Shown one piece after another: positions 33,601 through 37,432 of a stretch of DNA of 37,432 nt. Location: assembly GCA_038150465.1 (NCBI GenBank), contig JAYOTP010000022.1, positions 1-37,432 on the forward strand, read 5' to 3'. Every line of letters begins with the position of its first letter. The first letter of the stretch is position 1. A program made the translations under genes and the position numbers. Source of the DNA: RFXV01 sp038150465 (GTDB lineage Bacteria; Bacteroidota; Bacteroidia; Flavobacteriales; Schleiferiaceae). The notes beneath the pieces were generated by a model that saw nothing but the letters and a program-made list of their open reading frames with translations, ran no database searches and was not told the origin of the DNA.

Positions 33601-35030
33601 CCGTCCACATGGATGCCAGAGAAATCTGTCCCATTCCAGTGCAGCTTCTTCAGAGCCGCCTGAACACTGCCTTCGGGCATCCCCTTGGCGTTCAGCTGTA
33701 CATCGGCTACCAAGCCGCCATCCATGGCACCCAACTGCTGCCCGGGAAAAATCAGATCGCTGCGCAGCCCATTGAACCTGAAAGCTCCGCTGAGTTCGTG
33801 ACGTGCATTTGCAGTTGTGTCGATCCGCCACTGCGATTCGGTCTGCAGCGAGCCCATTTCGCTCGCTAAGTCCCCTTCGAATCCCATTTTACGCGCATTG
33901 CCCCGGTAGATGCCCGAAAGCCGGAATGCACCCAGGCTGTCCAGGGTCTCTGGCCAATCGTCCTGCCGGCCAAATACATCGAGTACCGAGCGGATCTCGC
34001 TGCTGTGGCTTTTCCATTCGGTGATGTCGAGCACAATGTCGGGGCCCTGTGCCGCGCGAAGATGCCGCATACTACCACTCATTTGAGCCTGGGTGATCGC
34101 GTTGTGCCGGAAGTTCAGTGAACGGATCAGAAAGCTATCAAGAGTGCCCTGGGCGTCCAGGTCGATCTCGAGGACTGGCAGGTCAGGAATGGACGCCAGG
34201 AACACATTGCCGTCGTGGAAAGAAACCCGGCTGTCCCTGAGCCGAAGGTCCAGCGCTACCCGATCGATGAAGGAAGCGTAGTCTTTGGTATCGTCGTAGG
34301 ACAAGCGAACATCGCCTTGAATGCGGCTGGAATCGGTCATGAGCAACCAATTGGAAAATCCGCTCGAGTTCTTGGCGTAGTGTACCTGCCCTTCCATATG
34401 CCGAAGGTTCAGCCGATCGGGATCGTAAAAGGAAATGTGCCGCATCCGTGCACCGATGGTATCTGGATGGACCACGAGATCGTGTACATCCAGTTCCGCA
34501 CGGGGCCAGTGGATCTCAAAACAATCCGGACAGTCTTCGTGCTCGAGCTCAAAGCGCAGGTGCTCAATGTGGATCTGGTCCATGTCGAGGAAGAAGGGCT
34601 TCTTTTCCGTTCCCTCCTTTCGATTGACCACCTGCAGGAACTTTTGAAAACCATTGAGCGAATCGCCGTGGTGCCAGGTCAGATAGATATCCAGATCGTC
34701 AATGACCGATCGTCCGAAATGCATGCCGGAAAAACGACGGTCGAACTGTTGGAGGTCGGTGGTCAGGTGACCGATGTGCACGACGGTGTCGGCATCTTCA
34801 TCGCGGAGCAGTAAGCCGCTCATGTGGAGTTTGTTGGGGAATCGGTACTGCAGACGCTGCAGATCCAGGTCGAGTCCGGTCTTCTCGGTAATGCTTCGCG
34901 CCACCTTCTCCGCCGCCCAGGTCTGCACGGAAGGCATACTTAGGAAAGCAGAGAACACCAGCATCAAGGCGATCAGGGCGATCAGTATGCGGCGCAGTAT
35001 CCGCCAGTAGTTGGGGAAGGAAACGGGCAT
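30633..35030 (-). CDS. tamB: Translocation/assembly module TamB family protein
   Basis: 1465 residues. An N-terminal membrane anchor (ILRRILIALIALMLVFSAFL, about 10-29) is followed by the AsmA-like start (WAAEKVARSITEKTGLDLDL). The body is a long, low-complexity-free beta-rich region of the repeating-groove (bridge-like) type. The C-terminal DUF490 domain (about 1030-1465) has GRGRGQLQIDIDREGDVQIVGDV, GTLSWDGSPFDSQIDIKARY and LNRQAFSILSMNTLL. TamB proteins span the periplasm and are implicated in phospholipid transport and outer membrane assembly. It is the first gene of tamB / J-domain protein / hisS and diverges from tsaD with only 16 bases between the start codons, so its own promoter must lie within the tsaD coding region. 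Confidence 0.94.
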   Translation of the reverse strand: MPVSFPNYWRILRRILIALIALMLVFSAFLSMPSVQTWAAEKVARSITEKTGLDLDLQRLQYRFPNKLHMSGLLLRDEDADTVVHIGHLTTDLQQFDRRFSGMHFGRSVIDDLDIYLTWHHGDSLNGFQKFLQVVNRKEGTEKKPFFLDMDQIHIEHLRFELEHEDCPDCFEIHWPRAELDVHDLVVHPDTIGARMRHISFYDPDRLNLRHMEGQVHYAKNSSGFSNWLLMTDSSRIQGDVRLSYDDTKDYASFIDRVALDLRLRDSRVSFHDGNVFLASIPDLPVLEIDLDAQGTLDSFLIRSLNFRHNAITQAQMSGSMRHLRAAQGPDIVLDITEWKSHSSEIRSVLDVFGRQDDWPETLDSLGAFRLSGIYRGNARKMGFEGDLASEMGSLQTESQWRIDTTANARHELSGAFRFNGLRSDLIFPGQQLGAMDGGLVADVQLNAKGMPEGSVQAALKKLHWNGTDFSGIHVDGVFKEENFTGSLQVDDSLVQLKFFGSADLSIEEIAYDFRAECKKIDLAGLGWVEDSIGTLTANVELRAKGLFPDSLNGALNITEATYEDPMNFYFFKDMVLRSSWEDSIHRMEFRSDPLHAYAQGQFTVSQLGGFVRNYVQRYVGGDSSYAKGIRSIDCSVELIRPKIFNELLLPDWQIHPGARLSARYTDEEDILHLDVQSAGVSYLDYSLKGIRLRDRSRGNGLQLSVDELAAGGRRFSDLSLRTLKRMDSLTLELQGTLIDTTEARFQLAANLLRTADTTFKVHWLPSKLIYGAYQLNVPQSGWLKVEPNQIEVHELEMHSDKGRLFADGFVSKSPMQVLRLNFEGFELGFLNPILEQYDTEVFARVSGQVIMSELLAKPKYGIGLRTEQTLINDFALGDLDLYSDWSLYTGVVNLSGKIEQEGVRKLDLTGQFVPDSLYSDMQLQLDRFDLNVLQPYMQGVVTQLRGACSGQLELEGKLGDLSVNGQVELPDAGFTLPVLNTDYQLQDVPTVRFSDHSIQMAKVPIRDTRLGSKGTVELQLAHDRLKDFDLDMQIEADKLLCLNTTSKDSPFYYGKAFGTGLIRLSGTPDALELDVDAKADEGTLFSIPMGGPKEVVGTSFITFHQTDRSLLEADTEEEVRREASSNPLALHFDLEVTPEAELEIIIDEQTGDLLRGRGRGQLQIDIDREGDVQIVGDVAIDKGHYQFTLTGIVNRRFDLVEGGTLSWDGSPFDSQIDIKARYNTRVSLGPILDDYKGVRTDLDLYLILRENLMNPTIDFDIQTPQATSDAQAKLQNYFSDKDRLNRQAFSILSMNTLLAESGTNSGGGVFSETNLTNNTYQMLTNQVSNWLNSGVNFIDINVNYVGSEDPGVTNDEFEVGVSKKLMNDRLTINGEFDVPVGADQAQNQQQSLVGDVELVYDITPDGRFKARVFNQTNDQLNGQITTMYTQGLGIFYTTDFDDLGELVQKVFGIKPKSGSDTDEE

Positions 35031-35039
35031 TTACCTTTG
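35011..35039 (+). promoter_or_regulatory. Promoter of tsaD (TTG, 18-base spacer, TACCTTTG)
   Basis: TTG at 35011-35013 and TACCTTTG at 35032-35039 fit the Bacteroidota promoter pattern. The -33 element lies inside the first codons of the divergent tamB gene. The -7 box ends 7 bases before the tsaD GTG start, implying a leaderless or very short leader. Confidence 0.6.
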
Positions 35040-35046
35040 AACTGTC

Positions 35047-36063
35047 GTGAAAAGCAACCTACTGATCTGCGCCATAGAATCTTCGTGTGACGATACCTCT
35101 GCTGCGGTGCTCAAAGGTCGTCAAGTCCTGTCGAACATTGTCGCGGACCAAAAAGTACACCAAAAATACGGCGGAGTGGTTCCTGAACTGGCCTCCAGGG
35201 CACATCAAAAGCACATCGTCCCGGTGGTCGATCAGGCATTGAAGGAAGCGGGTGTACTCCACACCGATCTGGACGCCATCGCCTACACCAAGGGGCCCGG
35301 ACTGATGGGCAGCCTGTTGGTAGGGGCCTCCTTTGCCCGGGGAATGGCCCTCAGCTGCGGCATTCCCGCCATCGGCATCCACCACATGCGCGCGCACATC
35401 CTCGCGCACTTCATTGAAGATGCCCACCCTGCCCCTCCAGAATTTCCATTCATCTGTTTGACCGTTTCGGGTGGTCATACACAATTGGTGCAGGTGAACG
35501 GAGAACGGGATATGCAATTGATCGGACAAACGCTGGACGATGCAGCGGGAGAAGCCTTTGACAAGGCAGCAAAAATGCTTGGACTGCCCTATCCCGGCGG
35601 ACCTCAACTCGACAAGCGGGCCGCCGAAGGAGATCCGGATGCTTTTTCCTTCGCCAAACCCCGCATCGACGGACTGGACATGAGCTTCAGTGGCCTAAAG
35701 ACATCCATTCTGTACTTTCTTCAGAAAATGGAGCGCGAAGGGGAAGATTTCATCGCCACACATCTGAACGACCTCTGTGCGTCCATTCAAAAGACCATTG
35801 TGGACATCCTGATCGAAAAAACACGAAAGGCCGCCGAACAGACCGGCATCACTCAGATCGCCGTGGCCGGTGGAGTCTCTGCCAATTCCGGTTTGCGCAG
35901 GCAACTGATGGAGATGAGCTCAAAAGAGGGTTGGCAGATCTTCATTCCGCCTCTGGCCTACTGCACGGATAACGCAGCGATGATCGGGATCTGCGCAGCC
36001 TTGGATGCAGAAGCCGGACACCAGGCCGAAGATGGAAGTGTGAGCGCCCGGAGTATACTCTAA
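35047..36063 (+). CDS. tsaD: tRNA N6-adenosine threonylcarbamoyltransferase
   Basis: 338-residue ASKHA-fold enzyme that transfers the threonylcarbamoyl group to A37 of ANN-decoding tRNAs, acting with TsaB, TsaC/TsaC2 and TsaE. The start codon is GTG at 35047. Motifs seen: ESSCDDTSAAVL (11-22), the metal-binding HHMRAH (His113 and His117), TVSGGHTQLV, the nucleotide-binding DDAAGEAFDKAAKMLGLPYPGGP, AVAGGVSANSGLR, and the late metal ligand in CTDNAAMIG. The length is normal. The partner genes are not in this window. The gene stands alone between the divergent tamB and a terminator region shared with the convergent surface-protein gene. Confidence 0.97.
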   Translation: MKSNLLICAIESSCDDTSAAVLKGRQVLSNIVADQKVHQKYGGVVPELASRAHQKHIVPVVDQALKEAGVLHTDLDAIAYTKGPGLMGSLLVGASFARGMALSCGIPAIGIHHMRAHILAHFIEDAHPAPPEFPFICLTVSGGHTQLVQVNGERDMQLIGQTLDDAAGEAFDKAAKMLGLPYPGGPQLDKRAAEGDPDAFSFAKPRIDGLDMSFSGLKTSILYFLQKMEREGEDFIATHLNDLCASIQKTIVDILIEKTRKAAEQTGITQIAVAGGVSANSGLRRQLMEMSSKEGWQIFIPPLAYCTDNAAMIGICAALDAEAGHQAEDGSVSARSIL

Positions 36064-36090
36064 AAAAACACCCGGGACGAGCCCGGGTGT
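36062..36090 (-). terminator. Rho-independent terminator of the BspA-like surface protein gene
   Basis: ACACCCGGG (36068-36076), a 5-base loop and CCCGGGTGT (36082-36090) form a strong 9-bp hairpin. On the minus strand it is followed by a T run that comes from the A stretch overlapping the tsaD stop codon. On the plus strand no U tract follows, so it should mainly end the minus-strand transcript, though the hairpin could also protect the tsaD 3' end. Confidence 0.9.
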
Positions 36091-36117
36091 GATCACTTTC
36101 CGCGATTGGGATCTATA

Positions 36118-37432
36118 TTATTCTTTGACGATCCGTTTGGTCACCAAGTGCTCGTTGGTCCTAACGTGCAGCAGGTAGACGCCTTGGGCATAAGGGGAAA
36201 GATCCAAGACTGAATTGCCGGTCTCGGTCTGCATTCTGTGTATGATTTTGCCATTGATATCCACTAGCTCAATATGGCTTCCTGAAGGCGCCTCAACATG
36301 CACGATCGCTCTTGTGGGATTGGGGTAGACATCGACTGTAAATGCACCACTGATCTCCGGGCCATCTATTTTGGTGACCGGCACTCCCCGAAGTGCAAAG
36401 CAGGCGCGGGCAGAAGTGGTTCCTGAGCCGTTCTCGCTGTATCGGGCAACAACCGTGAACTCATAGTTTCCAGGGGTTCCACCCGCGAAATCCACGCTGG
36501 CTGTTGTATTGGTCGTCAATGATGTCTGAGACCAGGTCGTGGTGTTGCGGAGCCGGTATTGTACTCTATAGCCGATCAGCGTCTGACCCGCATTCATGAC
36601 CGACGGACTCCAGCTCACCGTGACCACAGTTCCACTTCTTGTGGTCGATACATTCGATGGTGCCGTGGATGCATTCGACAGAACGGAAGCCGTAATGCTT
36701 GCCGTTTCCGAACAACCAGAGGCATCGGTGACCACAACGGTCAGCGTATCTCCCTGCTGGGCGTAAGTTCTTTTTGTAGTGGCGCCGTTGCTCCACAAAA
36801 TGGACTTTGCTCCACTGCCTCCTGATATGCCAACGCGAACCAAGGTCGAATCGGCCGGACACCTGGCAGGCCGCTGTTCTGCAGTCTGCAGAGTGAGCGG
36901 GCGACAAGGCGTATTGAAAGTCTCTTCACAGCTGTAGGTAGTGCCGCTTGAGTCGACCACTGCCACACGGACAGAAATGGTGTTGTTGAACCAGGGGATG
37001 ATGTTGAAGCGCTGCTGACCACTGTTCGGATAGCGCACCAACTTCGATCTCCATGTTGAAGCCGTGTCGGGCTTCCACTCCACCCGATAACTGCTGGCGT
37101 TTGGCAGCGGGGTATTCATCCACAACCTATAGGCACCGGAAAGGAAGTTGACCGTCTCGACGGAATCGATCAGGTCCGCACATGCGGATGCACATGTACC
37201 CCAGATGGGGTGGTGATTGGCTGCAAGTGCACTGTTGGTAGAGAAATTCGCAGGAGTCGAAGGAATGTTGGTCACACACCAAGCGGTCAGATCTTGATCG
37301 AATACCGTAGCATCACGGAACATATCGTCCATTCTCCCAACATGTGCGCTGGAAACATCCCAGCCACCGATGTCTTGATTGAAGGAACTGGCCTCGCGGA
37401 ACATAGATGCGAACCACTGATTTTTTGACATA
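36118..37432 (-). CDS. BspA-like (DUF285) surface protein with Fn3 and T9SS type A sorting domain (N terminus cut by window edge)
   Basis: The frame is open to the right edge (437 residues seen); the Met near the edge is an internal residue of the repeat motif, so the true start lies outside. Residues at the edge (MFREASSFNQDIGGWDVSS, then MFRDATVFDQDLTAW) are DUF285/BspA repeats, which form leucine-rich-repeat-like surface stacks. A linker with DSVETVNFLSGAYRLW, a SprB-like or Ig-like segment (LVRVGISGGSGAKSILWSNG), and one fibronectin III domain (about 36430-36665) follow. The C terminus (VDVYPNPTRAIVHVEAPSG to HLVTKRIVKE) is a T9SS type A sorting domain. The protein is therefore predicted to be exported and attached to the cell surface. 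The ligand is unknown. Confidence 0.9.
   Translation of the reverse strand, partial: MSKNQWFASMFREASSFNQDIGGWDVSSAHVGRMDDMFRDATVFDQDLTAWCVTNIPSTPANFSTNSALAANHHPIWGTCASACADLIDSVETVNFLSGAYRLWMNTPLPNASSYRVEWKPDTASTWRSKLVRYPNSGQQRFNIIPWFNNTISVRVAVVDSSGTTYSCEETFNTPCRPLTLQTAEQRPARCPADSTLVRVGISGGSGAKSILWSNGATTKRTYAQQGDTLTVVVTDASGCSETASITASVLSNASTAPSNVSTTRSGTVVTVSWSPSVMNAGQTLIGYRVQYRLRNTTTWSQTSLTTNTTASVDFAGGTPGNYEFTVVARYSENGSGTTSARACFALRGVPVTKIDGPEISGAFTVDVYPNPTRAIVHVEAPSGSHIELVDINGKIIHRMQTETGNSVLDLSPYAQGVYLLHVRTNEHLVTKRIVKE

Overview
The window is a chromosomal scaffold from a member of the Bacteroidota, probably a Flavobacteriales-like or related gliding lineage. The evidence is lineage-specific: PorD of the type IX secretion system (T9SS), T9SS type A and type B C-terminal sorting domains, the conserved block bamD / omega subunit / coaBC / porD / recN, a TamB-family protein and a Bacteroidota-type FabI. 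Several -7 promoter elements of the form TAnnTTTG, typical of this phylum, are also visible. A run of exactly 100 N inside a repetitive gene shows that this is an assembled draft scaffold. Genes are densely packed. There are no tRNA or rRNA genes, no insertion sequences, no integrases and no CRISPR arrays, and no stretch over 300 bases lacks a gene.

Layout. Bases 1-3105 (minus strand) carry a two-gene glycan unit: a Tat-exported glycosylasparaginase followed 4 bases later by a GH20 beta-hexosaminidase, which runs off the left edge and starts at a TTG codon. Bases 3154-5247 (minus) hold a PIN-PhoH ATPase and a lipoprotein azurin, closed by a strong terminator. Bases 5433-11224 (minus) are a tightly coupled housekeeping operon: bamD, RNA polymerase omega-like subunit, coaBC, porD, recN and fabI. 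Bases 11277-13210 (minus) are pyrD and hydroxymethylglutaryl-CoA lyase, overlapping by ATGA. Bases 13285-22065 (minus) are one giant T9SS-exported repeat protein with eight visible MAM plus fibronectin III units of about 825 bp, a CUB-like module, four PKD domains and a type A sorting domain. The 100-N gap lies near its N terminus.

Bases 22200-25114 (plus) are three overlapping genes: a DUF4159 protein, an AI-2E-family membrane protein and a THUMP-like methyltransferase. Bases 25173-28358 (plus) encode a 1061-residue beta-propeller/PKD protein with a gliding-type (type B) sorting domain, whose stop overlaps the convergent hisS. Bases 28352-35030 (minus) read tamB, a membrane-anchored J-domain protein and hisS. 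Bases 35047-36063 (plus) are tsaD, only 16 bases from the divergent tamB. The right edge (36118-37432, minus) is the C-terminal part of a BspA-like T9SS surface protein.

A theme is envelope biogenesis and surface display: BamD and TamB (outer membrane), PorD (T9SS) and three T9SS cargo proteins. These sit among core metabolic and information-processing genes (coaBC, fabI, pyrD, hisS, tsaD, recN). I see no clear new defence or mobile system. The most unusual content is the giant mosaic MAM/Fn3 protein with its hidden gap, the -7 boxes lying only 4-7 bases before several start codons, and a CoaBC whose decarboxylase half lacks two classical catalytic residues.
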